Assembly (NCBI GenBank): GCA_028706735.1
Contig: JAQTVS010000025.1
Coordinates: forward strand, 1 to 15,523
From: Thiomonas sp.
GTDB lineage: Bacteria > Pseudomonadota > Gammaproteobacteria > Burkholderiales > Burkholderiaceae_C
DNA: 15,523 bases
Direction: 5' to 3'
Shown: piece by piece, positions 1 to 6,451 of the stretch
How positions within the stretch are numbered: the first letter of the stretch is position 1
Layout of the letters: each line of letters starts with the position of its first letter
Translations under genes and position numbers: made by a program
The notes under the pieces: generated by a model
The model's input: only the letters and a program-made list of their open reading frames with translations
The model's database searches: none
What the model was told of the DNA's origin: nothing

Positions 1-1
1 G

Positions 2-445
2 ACGCTGGCGCGGCGTACGGCGGTTGCGCCATGGCAACTGGGATTGTGGGTCGCCGACGGCGCGCAGGTGCCATGGCTCGACGCCGACGGCGCGGCCGCG
101 GCGGCATGCGACGACGCGCAAGCGGCAAGCCAGCGCGACGCGCTGGCCGACGTGCGGGCGCGCGAGGCCGCGCTGCCCAAGCTCGAGCGCGACGCCGAGC
201 GCACCGCGGACGACGCGCGCGCGGCCTATCACCTGGGGACCGGCGATTTCGCCACCCTGTACGTGGCGCAAACCGCGGTGCTGGCGGTGCGCGAGGCGCG
301 CATCGCCACCCGGGCGCGCCGCGCGCGCACGGCGATCGATCTGTGGACCGACGCCGGTCTGCGCAGGAACCAGGCCAGGCTGCGCGAACCGGCGCGCCAC
401 CCGGCCGGCGAATCGCCGATGGCAGCCGGAGACTGCCGTGGCTGA
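2..445 (+). CDS. TolC-family outer membrane channel protein, C-terminal part (5' end outside window)
   Basis: The frame is open from the left edge to a TGA at 443, about 147 codons, so only the C-terminal part is present. It is Ala/Arg-rich helical sequence with heptad-like character (SQRDALADVRAREAALPKLE). It then has the segment AAYHLGTGDFATLYVAQTAV, which matches the conserved end of outer membrane efflux proteins, where a helix reads roughly A-x-x-x-Y-x-x-G-x-x-x-x-x-x-L-x-A-Q. These proteins form the trimeric outer-membrane duct of tripartite exporters. The stop overlaps the GTG start of the downstream membrane fusion protein by 8 nt, so the two are very likely translationally coupled and work together. 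The final 20 or so residues are low in conserved features. The inner-membrane pump is not in the window. Family assignment is fairly sure; the substrate is unknown. Confidence 0.72.
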   Translation, partial: TLARRTAVAPWQLGLWVADGAQVPWLDADGAAAAACDDAQAASQRDALADVRAREAALPKLERDAERTADDARAAYHLGTGDFATLYVAQTAVLAVREARIATRARRARTAIDLWTDAGLRRNQARLREPARHPAGESPMAAGDCRG

Positions 446-1637
446 GCCGGACGACGCCTCGCAGGTCGATGCGCTGCTCGACGCGCGCCCGCGCAGCCGC
501 GCGCGGCGCTGGATCAGCATAGCGCTGCTGCTGCTGGCGCTGGGCGTAGCGGGCAGGCTGCTGCTGCGTTTTCTCGAGGGCAACACGACGCCGTACTACA
601 TGGCGCCGATCATTCGCGCCGACCTGCGTCCGCAACTGACCATCAAAGGCCAGGCCCACTTGGTCGGCGAGATCACGGTGCGCGCGCCGCGAGACGCCAT
701 GATCACCGCGCTACCGATGGCCCTGGGCGCCACGGTGGCGTCCGGCCAGGCGCTGGCCGTGGTGGATACCAGCGCCTTTGCCCAGGCCATGGGCGCCGAC
801 CGCCTGACGCTGGCCGCCGCGCACGACCAGCTCGCGCGCGCCTTCGTGGATTCCAGGCTGGCCAGCGCCCGGCTCGCACGGTACGACAAGGTGTGGCGCG
901 AGTCGAACCACCGCGTGCCCTCGCTGGACGAGATGGACGCCGCGCGCGCCGCGGCGCGCAGCGCGGCGCTCGCGGTGCGGCGGGATCGTGCGCTGCTCGA
1001 CGCGGCCCAGCGCCGCCTCGAAGACGACATGGCCGATCTGCAGGCCGCGCTGCCGCGCGCCCCCATCGACGGCGTGGTGGTCCAGTGGCTGGTGGCGCCG
1101 GGAAGCCGCGTCCAGGCCGGGCAGCCTCTGCTTGAGATGGCGCCGCTGGGCGCCCCCGCGCGCGTGGTCGTGCCGCTGCCCCCTGGCATCGGACCGCTGC
1201 CCGCGGGCCAGCCGGCACGCGTGGTCATCGCCGGGATCGACGGCGCGGAGCGCGATGCCACGTTGCTGCGCACCGGCACCGACCCGGCGGGTGTGCGCCA
1301 GGCCGTGTTCGCGCTGGCGCCCGACCCGCGCATCCCGCCGGCCGCCGCGGCCACGCTCAAAATGACCCTGCCGGTTCGCCACCATGTGTTGCTGGCGCCG
1401 AACGCGGCGCTGGCCTTCGCCCCCCATTGCTCGACGCAACCCGAACTCGAACGCAGCAGCCTCTGCCTGCTCGATCGCGACGGCACGGCGCGCAGCGTGG
1501 ACATCATCGCCGGCCCCAGCGACGGCCAGCGCACACAGATCCTCGGCGGACCGGTGCGTCCGGGACAACTGGCGATCATCGGCTGGCGCGAGGCGCCGGA
1601 CGCGTCAGCCTCGAAACCCCGGTCCTCCGGCCCCTGA
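438..1637 (+). CDS. HlyD/MacA-like membrane fusion protein of a tripartite export system
   Basis: A 399-residue periplasmic adaptor. Residues about 25-46 form a single N-terminal membrane anchor after an Arg-rich cytoplasmic tail. A first half-lipoyl motif lies around 78-112 (VRAPRDAMITALPMALGATV then SGQALAVVD). An Ala/Arg-rich coiled-coil hairpin spans about 112-205. The second half-lipoyl is around 207-236 (APIDGVVVQWLVAPGSRVQAGQPL), and a beta-barrel and membrane-proximal region follows. The open frame runs back to 24, but the GTG at 438 is chosen because it overlaps the preceding TolC-like gene by 8 nt and places the anchor near the N-terminus as in this family. Such proteins bridge an inner-membrane ABC, MFS or RND pump to a TolC-type channel. 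The pump must lie upstream of the window or elsewhere. A Ser/Pro-rich tail ends 37 nt before opgD, so co-transcription with the glucan genes is likely. Confidence 0.8.
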   Translation: MAEPDDASQVDALLDARPRSRARRWISIALLLLALGVAGRLLLRFLEGNTTPYYMAPIIRADLRPQLTIKGQAHLVGEITVRAPRDAMITALPMALGATVASGQALAVVDTSAFAQAMGADRLTLAAAHDQLARAFVDSRLASARLARYDKVWRESNHRVPSLDEMDAARAAARSAALAVRRDRALLDAAQRRLEDDMADLQAALPRAPIDGVVVQWLVAPGSRVQAGQPLLEMAPLGAPARVVVPLPPGIGPLPAGQPARVVIAGIDGAERDATLLRTGTDPAGVRQAVFALAPDPRIPPAAAATLKMTLPVRHHVLLAPNAALAFAPHCSTQPELERSSLCLLDRDGTARSVDIIAGPSDGQRTQILGGPVRPGQLAIIGWREAPDASASKPRSSGP

Positions 1638-1674
1638 CGCTGCCACTGCGCCAGCCATTGACCTTCACGACACC

Positions 1675-3204
1675 ATGACCACCTCCGCTCCCAAGTTCAC
1701 CCGCCGCCAGGTCGGCGGCGCGCTTGCATCGCTGGCCGCCGGACTGCTGCAACCTAGCGTGGCCTTCGCCGCAGGCGGCGGCCGCTGGGGGCCGCCGCGC
1801 CCGTTCTCCTGGGATCTGCTGGTCGAGCGCGCGCGCCGACTCGCGGCCCGGCAGTACGCGGCGCCCCGCCCGTCGGCGCACGCGGTATCGGACTGGGACG
1901 CCTTCGCGCACCTGACCTACGGCGCCGCCGAGGCCGTGACGGGCACGGTGCGCCTTTTCCCGACGCGCCGCGGCGTGGCGCCGCTGGCGGTGTCGGTCCA
2001 TATCGTCGACCACGGCGTGGCCAGGAAACTGATCGACACGCATGGGCTGTTCGGCGGCGGACAGAACGCCGATCCCGCCGGCTGGCGCGTGCTGGCGCCC
2101 GACGCGCGCACCGATTGGATGGCCTTTCTCGCGGCCTCGTACTTTCGCTGCTCGGGGACATCCAACCGCTACGGCCTCTCGGCACGTGGAATCTCGGTGG
2201 ACACCGGCCTGCCGGGGCCGGAGGAGTTCCCGGCCTTCACCGATTTCTGGATCGAGCAGCCGTCGGACGATCACGTGATCACCCATGCCCTGCTCGACGG
2301 CCCGTCGCTGGCCGGGGCGTACGCCATCGACACCTGGCGTCACGAGGGGGTGGACGTGGTGCAGGACGTGCGCTGCGCACTGTTCCTGCGACGCGACGTG
2401 CAGCGCCTGGGCATCGCCCCGCAGACCAGCATGTTCCTTTACGACCAGACGCGCGCCGACGGCATGCCGCACGCCCATCCCATCGGCGACTGGCGCCCGC
2501 AGGTGCATGACTCGGGTGGCTTGGCCATCCGCACCGGATCCGGCGAGCGCATCTGGCGCCCGCTGCACAACCCGTCGAAGGCGCGCATGAACGCCTTCCG
2601 CGCCGACCACCCGAGCGGCTTCGGCCTCATGCAGCGCGATCGCGATTTCACCAACTACGAGGACGACGAGTTGTTCTACGACCTGCGGCCTTCGCTGTGG
2701 GTGCAGCCCCGGGGCGACTGGGGCGCGGGCAGCGTGATGCTCTACGAGATGGCATCGATCTCCGAGACCGTGGACAATATCGGCGCGTTCTGGGTTGCCG
2801 ACGAACCGGCGCGCGCCGGGCAGCGCCGCGACGTGGCGTACCAACTGACGTGGACGTCCGCCGATCCCAGCACCGACACCAACGCGCACTGCTGCAATCT
2901 GTTGATCGGGCCGGCCGGCCCGGCCGACACCCCGCCCGATCCGGCCACGCGCAAGTACGTGCTCGACTTTCGCGGCGATGTGCTGGCCGGGCTCGACGAT
3001 GCCAGCGGCGTGCAGGCGCTGGCCAACCTGCCGGCTTCCGCGGTCATGGGCCTGCGCGCCCATCGGCTGTACGGCCGCAGGAACTCCTGGCGCGTCGTGC
3101 TGGACCTGCGCCTGGCGGGGCTGGCGCAAAAGGAGTTCCGCGTGTTCCTGCGCCGCGGGACGCAGGCGCTCAGTGAAACCGTCGTGGTCACGCTCGAGGA
3201 CTGA
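1675..3204 (+). CDS. opgD: Periplasmic glucan biosynthesis protein, OpgD/OpgG (MdoG) family, Tat-exported
   Basis: A 509-residue protein. The N-terminus has a twin-arginine signal (FTRRQVGG at residues 8-15), a hydrophobic stretch and an AFA cleavage site near residue 32, so it is exported folded to the periplasm, as E. coli OpgD is. The mature part carries family landmarks that I recognise from OpgD and OpgG: ASYFR, YGLSARGISVDTG, EEFPAFTDFW, LDGPSLAGAY, IAPQTSMF, RPLHNPSKARMNAF, GFGLMQRDRDF and RPSLWVQPRGDWG, with ETVDNIGAFW near the end of that block. Members act on osmoregulated periplasmic glucans together with the glucosyltransferase OpgH, whose gene follows. The ATG at 1675 is chosen because it gives the complete Tat signal; the frame is open further upstream. 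The stop codon abuts a 161-bp palindromic element that separates this gene from opgH. OpgD versus OpgG is decided here on the Tat signal and length only. Confidence 0.88.
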   Translation: MTTSAPKFTRRQVGGALASLAAGLLQPSVAFAAGGGRWGPPRPFSWDLLVERARRLAARQYAAPRPSAHAVSDWDAFAHLTYGAAEAVTGTVRLFPTRRGVAPLAVSVHIVDHGVARKLIDTHGLFGGGQNADPAGWRVLAPDARTDWMAFLAASYFRCSGTSNRYGLSARGISVDTGLPGPEEFPAFTDFWIEQPSDDHVITHALLDGPSLAGAYAIDTWRHEGVDVVQDVRCALFLRRDVQRLGIAPQTSMFLYDQTRADGMPHAHPIGDWRPQVHDSGGLAIRTGSGERIWRPLHNPSKARMNAFRADHPSGFGLMQRDRDFTNYEDDELFYDLRPSLWVQPRGDWGAGSVMLYEMASISETVDNIGAFWVADEPARAGQRRDVAYQLTWTSADPSTDTNAHCCNLLIGPAGPADTPPDPATRKYVLDFRGDVLAGLDDASGVQALANLPASAVMGLRAHRLYGRRNSWRVVLDLRLAGLAQKEFRVFLRRGTQALSETVVVTLED

Positions 3205-3364
3205 GAGGGTGTGAACAAATCCGCCATGCCCGCTCATCGCACCCAAATCGCCCCAATCGGCGTTGCAAATGCGCGCCGTGCCGACGGGCACGGCTGTGCT
3301 TTGCGCCTTGATTGGAACCCTTTGGGCGCGCTGCTCGGCCACGCCGGATTCATTCACACCCTCT
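3204..3364. repeat. 161-bp imperfect palindromic element (MITE- or ERIC-like) between opgD and opgH
   Basis: The left end reads GAGGGTGTGAACAAATCCG from 3205. The right end (to 3363) is its reverse complement with two mismatches. Complementarity continues inward about one common centre near 3284: ACCCAAA at 3241 with TTTGGG at 3321, CCAATC at 3253 with GATTGG at 3310, and GCAAA with TTTGC. The middle is a perfect 8-bp hairpin, GCCGTGCC-GACG-GGCACGGC, at 3275-3294. The whole segment could fold into one long hairpin in RNA or single-stranded DNA. TGA occurs immediately on both sides (3202-3204 and 3364-3366), a possible 3-bp target duplication that would include the opgD stop codon. No transposase frame is present. 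The family identity is not known to me from sequence alone. Confidence 0.75.
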
Positions 3365-3372
3365 GACTCACC

Positions 3373-5184
3373 GTGCGCGCCAACGACCTGTCCGCTGATC
3401 ACGCGATGCATCCCGCGCCTGCGATGCTGCCTCCCGAAGCCGCGCTGGACATGCCCATCCAGCGCCTGGACGGCCCGCCTCCGGGGTCGATCGAGGTGAA
3501 GACCCAGCCGCACGGCCTGCTGATCAAGCGCCTGCTGCTCATCGCGCTGACGGCAGTGCTCGCGCTCGCGGCGTCCACGCAACTGCGCATGGCGCTCGCG
3601 CGCGAACAGGTCAACGCGCTCGACATCGTGCTGCTGGTGGTGTTCGTGCCGCTGTTCGCGTGGATCTCCTTCGGCTTCGTGAACTCCGCGATCGGCTTCT
3701 ACAAGCTGATCAGCGGGGATCATCCAGGCTTCACGCCGGTGCCCAGCCCGGCGCAGCCGCTGCGCCATCGCGTCGCGGTACTGATGCCTGTCTACAACGA
3801 AGATGTCGACGCCACCTTCGGCCGCGTGCGCACCATGGCGCGCTCCATCGCCGCCGCGGGCGGAGCCGCCTGGATCGACTTTTTCGTGCTGAGCGACTCG
3901 AGCGAGGGCAACGGCACGCGCGAGCAGGCGGCGTGGCTCGCGTTGGCCCGCGAGGCCCCCATCGCCGTGTACTACCGCCGGCGCGAGCACAACACCGCGC
4001 GCAAGCCGGGCAACATCGCCGAATGGGTGCGCCGGTTCGGCGCGGCCTACGAGTGCATGCTGGTGCTCGACGCCGACAGCCTGATGAGCGGCGACGCCAT
4101 CGTCGGCATGGCGTCGATCATGGAGGAACGGCCGTCGATCGGGTTGCTGCAGACGGTGCCGATGATCACCAACGCGCGCACCCTGTTCCAGCGCTGGATG
4201 CAGTTCGCCAGCGAAGCCTACGGCCCCATCGCCACCGCGGGGCTGCTGTGGTGGTCGGGCTCGGAGGCCAATTTCTGGGGCCACAACGCGATCGTGCGCA
4301 CGCGCGCGTTCGCGCAGAGCTGCGGCCTGCCCGAGTTGCCGGGCAAGCATCCGTTGGGCGGCCATATCCAGAGCCACGACATGTTCGAGTCGGCTCTGCT
4401 GCGCCGCCGCGGCTGGGCGGTGCACATGGTGATGATCGACGGCAGCTACGAGGAATTCCCGCCGTCGATCATCGACTACGCCAAGCGCGACGGGCGCTGG
4501 ATGCAGGGCAACCTTCAACACCTGCGGCTGCTCGGCACCTCGGGGCTGCACTGGGCCAGCCGGCTGCACCTGCTGCTCGGCGCCTCGGCCTACCTGACAT
4601 CGCCGGGCTGGCTGCTGCTGCTGCTGACCAGCGCATTGCAGGTGTTCTTCTCCCGCGAGGCCACGCTGGTGGGCATGTCGACGCCCTGGGTGCTGTGGCT
4701 GACTCTGCTGCTGCTGTTCGGCCCCAAGCTGATGGGCCTGATCTGGATGCTGGCGTCCGCCGCCCGCAGGCGCAGCTTCGGCGGCGCCACGCGCATTCTG
4801 CGATCCGTGGCGCTCGATATTCCCCTGGCGGTCCTGATGGCGCCGGTGATCATGATGACCCAGACCAAGAGCTTGCTGGCGATGGCGCTGGGAATTCCCT
4901 CGGGCTGGTCGGCGCAGGTGCGCGAGGCTCGCCGCATCCCGGTGATGTCGGCACTTGCCGGCCTGCGCGAGCACCTTGTGCTCGGCCTGGCCTTCGCCGC
5001 GCTGGCCTGGTTCGACCCGGTGGTCGGCCTGTGGTTCTCGCCGATCACGCTCGGGCTGCTGAGTTCGCCCTGGCTGGTCAGCTGGACCTCCAGCGAGCGC
5101 CTGGGAACCCTGGCCCATGCATGGGGCTTTTTCTGGGTGCCGGCTCCGCAACTGGGGGAAGAGACACCGGCGCCGGATTCCTGA
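3373..5184 (+). CDS. opgH: Glucans biosynthesis glucosyltransferase OpgH (MdoH)
   Basis: A 603-residue inner-membrane GT2-family glucosyltransferase that polymerises UDP-glucose into the osmoregulated periplasmic glucan backbone. Two N-terminal membrane segments (about 50-70 and 83-110) precede the cytoplasmic catalytic domain, which starts at HRVAVLMPVYNEDVD. Visible catalytic signatures are DSS at 175, RRREHNTARKPGNI, the metal-binding DAD in VLDADSLM at 233-235, SHDMFESALLRRRGW around 334, and the processive-type RDGRWMQGNLQHLRL around 372-386. Several hydrophobic helices then follow. It matches E. coli MdoH well but lacks that protein's long N- and C-terminal extensions (about 850 residues there), so it is the short form. 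The GTG at 3373 is the longest sensible start; an ATG at 3406 is an equally plausible alternative, and neither has a strong ribosome binding site. It lies 8 nt beyond the palindromic element that follows opgD. Confidence 0.92.
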   Translation: MRANDLSADHAMHPAPAMLPPEAALDMPIQRLDGPPPGSIEVKTQPHGLLIKRLLLIALTAVLALAASTQLRMALAREQVNALDIVLLVVFVPLFAWISFGFVNSAIGFYKLISGDHPGFTPVPSPAQPLRHRVAVLMPVYNEDVDATFGRVRTMARSIAAAGGAAWIDFFVLSDSSEGNGTREQAAWLALAREAPIAVYYRRREHNTARKPGNIAEWVRRFGAAYECMLVLDADSLMSGDAIVGMASIMEERPSIGLLQTVPMITNARTLFQRWMQFASEAYGPIATAGLLWWSGSEANFWGHNAIVRTRAFAQSCGLPELPGKHPLGGHIQSHDMFESALLRRRGWAVHMVMIDGSYEEFPPSIIDYAKRDGRWMQGNLQHLRLLGTSGLHWASRLHLLLGASAYLTSPGWLLLLLTSALQVFFSREATLVGMSTPWVLWLTLLLLFGPKLMGLIWMLASAARRRSFGGATRILRSVALDIPLAVLMAPVIMMTQTKSLLAMALGIPSGWSAQVREARRIPVMSALAGLREHLVLGLAFAALAWFDPVVGLWFSPITLGLLSSPWLVSWTSSERLGTLAHAWGFFWVPAPQLGEETPAPDS

Positions 5185-5253
5185 GACCGAACATTCGACC
5201 ACGGCCTGCTGCCACAACCTTGCGAAAATTTACACCGGGCCAGCGCACATGTG

Positions 5254-5358
5254 CTATGGACGCGTGACGCGATAGACCTCGTCGCCATGCAGTCGCACGA
5301 TCAGGTGATGACGACCTTCGCGATTCACTGCGTAGCCGCTGACCTCAAGTTGGACCGG
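5254..5358 (-). pseudogene. Possible gene remnant: C-terminal beta-strand-like fragment
   Basis: Reading leftward from 5358, 34 codons are open to a TAG at 5254. They encode a peptide containing VQLEVSGYAVNREG, then HHLIVRLHGDEVYRVTRP. The alternating hydrophobic pattern looks like real beta-strands rather than random GC-rich translation. An in-frame TGA stands immediately upstream (5359-5361). No ATG, GTG or TTG precedes the strand-like part; the first GTG lies inside it. It could be the tail of a decayed gene or chance. Family unknown. Confidence 0.25.
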
Positions 5359-5453
5359 TCAGGTCCATGCGTCGCGCTTCCTCCCGATCAAAATGACTGC
5401 ACGGGCTGGCGCACTGAATGCCCTGGCGCGCTTGCGGAACCTATCCAACCCTA

Positions 5454-5516
5454 TCCCCGCCCTGCGGGGGTAGGCCCCCGGCGGGGAAGAGGGCGTCACC
5501 CCCACCCCTCTTCCCC
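5454..5516. other. Overlapping, mutually exclusive GC-rich hairpins
   Basis: Hairpin A pairs TCCCCGCC (5454-5461) with GGCGGGGA (5480-5487), with an inner GGGGG-TAGG-CCCCC stem at 5466-5479. Hairpin B pairs GGGGAAGAGGG (5483-5493) with CCCTCTTCCCC (5506-5516), a perfect 11-bp stem with a 12-nt loop. The arms overlap at 5483-5487, so only one can form at a time. This could be alternative RNA structure or a REP-like repeat. Neither hairpin is followed by a T-run. Confidence 0.45.
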
Positions 5517-5775
5517 CTCCGGCCTTCACCCCCGCACGGGGTCGCCGAAGTCGAGGGGTAATCAGCCTCCGCCGGCCCAAGTCCACGACCGCCTCCACAC
5601 ACAAAGTGACCCGCAAAAAATGCGCTCTCACTTCTTTCTAGAACCTAAACGCATTGCCCAAAAAACGGGCAAACCCAAGCGGAAAACGCCATCCCCAGGG
5701 GAGAAAAAGCAGGAAAGGTCGAGGGTGTTTTGTGGGAAATCAGTGGGAATGCATTCCGATTGGATGCCCTTTGGA

Positions 5776-5806
5776 CGAAAAAAGCCCGACTGTTCAGGTC
5801 GGGCTT
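5776..5806 (-). terminator. Rho-independent terminator of the tRNA-Val / hupB transcript
   Basis: Read on the minus strand, AAGCCCGAC and GTCGGGCTT form a perfect 9-bp stem (5782-5806) with a 7-nt loop, followed by a run of T. It lies about 33 nt beyond the tRNA-Val 3' end and marks the end of that transcript. Confidence 0.85.
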
Positions 5807-5839
5807 GTTATGTAAGTGCTTGAATTACCGGTGTTTTTT

Positions 5840-5915
5840 TGGTGGGTGCTGAGGGGTTCGAACCCCCGACCTACGCCTTGTAAGGGCGCCGCTCTACCAG
5901 CTGAGCTAAGCACCC
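5840..5915 (-). tRNA. tRNA-Val (anticodon UAC)
   Basis: A complete 76-nt cloverleaf on the minus strand. The acceptor stem is GGGTGCT (5909-5915) paired with AGCACCC (5844-5850). The D arm is GCTC...GAGC. The anticodon loop is CTTACAA, giving anticodon TAC, which reads GUA valine codons. The T arm is GGGGG-TTCGAAC-CCCTC. The discriminator base is A and the CCA end is encoded (5840-5842). It lies 76 bp downstream of hupB, as in many betaproteobacteria, and has no obvious promoter of its own, so it is probably processed from the hupB transcript and ended by the hairpin at 5776-5806. Confidence 0.97.
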
Positions 5916-5930
5916 GGTTGCCGCTGGACG

Positions 5931-5980
5931 CATTGTGGCGGCACGGATCCTGCCGCTGCAGAACCCTGGCCGCCACAATG
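5931..5980. repeat. 50-bp palindromic element between hupB and tRNA-Val
   Basis: Perfect 12-bp arms, CATTGTGGCGGC at 5931-5942 and GCCGCCACAATG at 5969-5980, enclose a 26-nt centre. The centre is itself partly self-complementary, with CTGC-CGCT-GCAG in the middle. The hairpin would form in the hupB-tRNA transcript 11 nt after the hupB stop. No T-run follows it on the minus strand, so it is not a simple terminator for hupB. Confidence 0.75.
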
Positions 5981-5991
5981 AAAAAGCGCCC

Positions 5992-6264
5992 TTATTTGAT
6001 TGCGTCTTTCAACCCCTTGCCGGGGCGGAATTTCGGTATTTTGGCGGCCTTGATCTTGATAGGCGCGCCGGTCCGCGGGTTGCGGCCGGTGCGTGCGGCC
6101 CGCTTGGTCACAGCGAATGTGCCAAAACCGATGAGCGAGACGCTGTCGCCCTTTTTAAGGGTGCGACGTACCGCGTCCACCAAGGCGTCGAGCGCACGGC
6201 CAGCCTGGGCCTTGTTCAGTTCTGCGTTATTGGCGATGTGTTCGATCAGTTCTGCCTTGTTCAC
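5992..6264 (-). CDS. hupB: DNA-binding protein HU-beta
   Basis: A 90-residue nucleoid-associated protein. It binds and bends DNA as a dimer and shapes the chromosome. The N-terminal helical dimerisation region ([21 protein letters not shown]) leads into the diagnostic [21 protein letters not shown] beta-arm signature and the conserved arm end [17 protein letters not shown], so the length and motifs are those of the family. The GTG at 6264 is chosen because it gives the standard MNKAEL start and has a GAGGG ribosome binding site at 6271-6275, 6 nt away. A strong sigma-70 promoter lies upstream at 6355-6384. In many betaproteobacteria hupB follows lon and precedes tRNA-Val and ppiD. Here the tRNA is kept, but a dehydrogenase gene cluster lies upstream instead of lon, and no ppiD follows. 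Confidence 0.96.
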   Translation of the reverse strand: MNKAELIEHIANNAELNKAQAGRALDALVDAVRRTLKKGDSVSLIGFGTFAVTKRAARTGRNPRTGAPIKIKAAKIPKFRPGKGLKDAIK

Positions 6265-6307
6265 TTGTGTCCCTCTTCGGTCTGGATAGATGCGCAAGAC
6301 AACGCCC

Positions 6308-6325
6308 TGCGCCAAAATTTGCGCA
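6308..6325. promoter_or_regulatory. Palindromic site in the hupB 5' leader
   Basis: TGCGC and GCGCA arms flank an AT-rich 8-nt centre (CAAAATTT) inside the predicted hupB leader. It could be an operator or a leader hairpin. The regulator is unknown. Confidence 0.3.
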
Positions 6326-6354
6326 CTGCATAGGCGCGCGACGACGATCTGGCG

Positions 6355-6384
6355 ATTAGAACGGGGGCGAATCGCCCCTGTCAA
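6355..6384 (-). promoter_or_regulatory. Sigma-70 promoter for hupB with a palindrome in its spacer
   Basis: On the minus strand a perfect -35 box TTGACA (6379-6384) is followed after 18 nt by TCTAAT (6355-6360), five of six bases matching the -10 consensus. Transcription would start near 6348, leaving a leader of about 84 nt before the hupB GTG. The spacer contains the near-perfect palindrome GGGGCGA-A-TCGCCCC (6364-6378), a position where a bound repressor or a MerR-type activator would act. Confidence 0.65.
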
Positions 6385-6451
6385 TGCGGCGGTTCAGCGG
6401 GCGTCGCCACCTGCTCGAAAGAGCGTGCATTCTAGCCTCCGCCACCAACGG

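Larger units (their letters stand above)
5185..5780. other. Gene-poor stretch between opgH and tRNA-Val with C-rich hairpins
   Basis: No convincing gene is visible over about 600 bp. The region is heterogeneous. At 5254-5358 on the minus strand there is an open frame without a start codon, reported separately. At 5454-5516 there is a C-rich hairpin cluster, reported separately. From about 5600 to 5780 the DNA is AT-richer than its surroundings, with a small TTGCCC/GGGCAA inverted repeat around 5655-5673 and the 12-bp palindrome GGAATGCATTCC near 5748. A 190-codon plus-strand frame (5251-5823) crosses all these segments and ends past the terminator hairpin, with no domain-like composition, so I do not call it. 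The stretch may be decayed mobile DNA next to the tRNA 3' end. Confidence 0.5.

Noticed and set aside
24..437. Upstream extension of the membrane fusion protein frame
   Set aside because: It overlaps the TolC-like frame, which has the conserved pattern, and the extension is Arg/Pro/Thr-rich noise.
1576..5217. A 1213-codon open frame on the minus strand
   Set aside because: It is antisense to opgD and opgH, runs through the palindromic element, and its translation is His/Arg/Gln-rich with no domains. High-GC third positions keep such shadow frames open.
5655..5673. TTGCCC/GGGCAA hairpin as a terminator of opgH
   Set aside because: The stem is only 6 bp, no T-run follows on the plus strand, and it lies nearly 500 bp past the opgH stop.
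5748..5759. 12-bp palindrome GGAATGCATTCC as an attachment site
   Set aside because: No second copy was seen in the window and it shares no sequence with the tRNA 3' end.
5251..5823. A 190-codon plus-strand frame in the gene-poor region
   Set aside because: It crosses unrelated segments (hairpins, AT-richer DNA), reads through the tRNA terminator stem and has no protein-like pattern. The minus-strand fragment inside it looks more protein-like.
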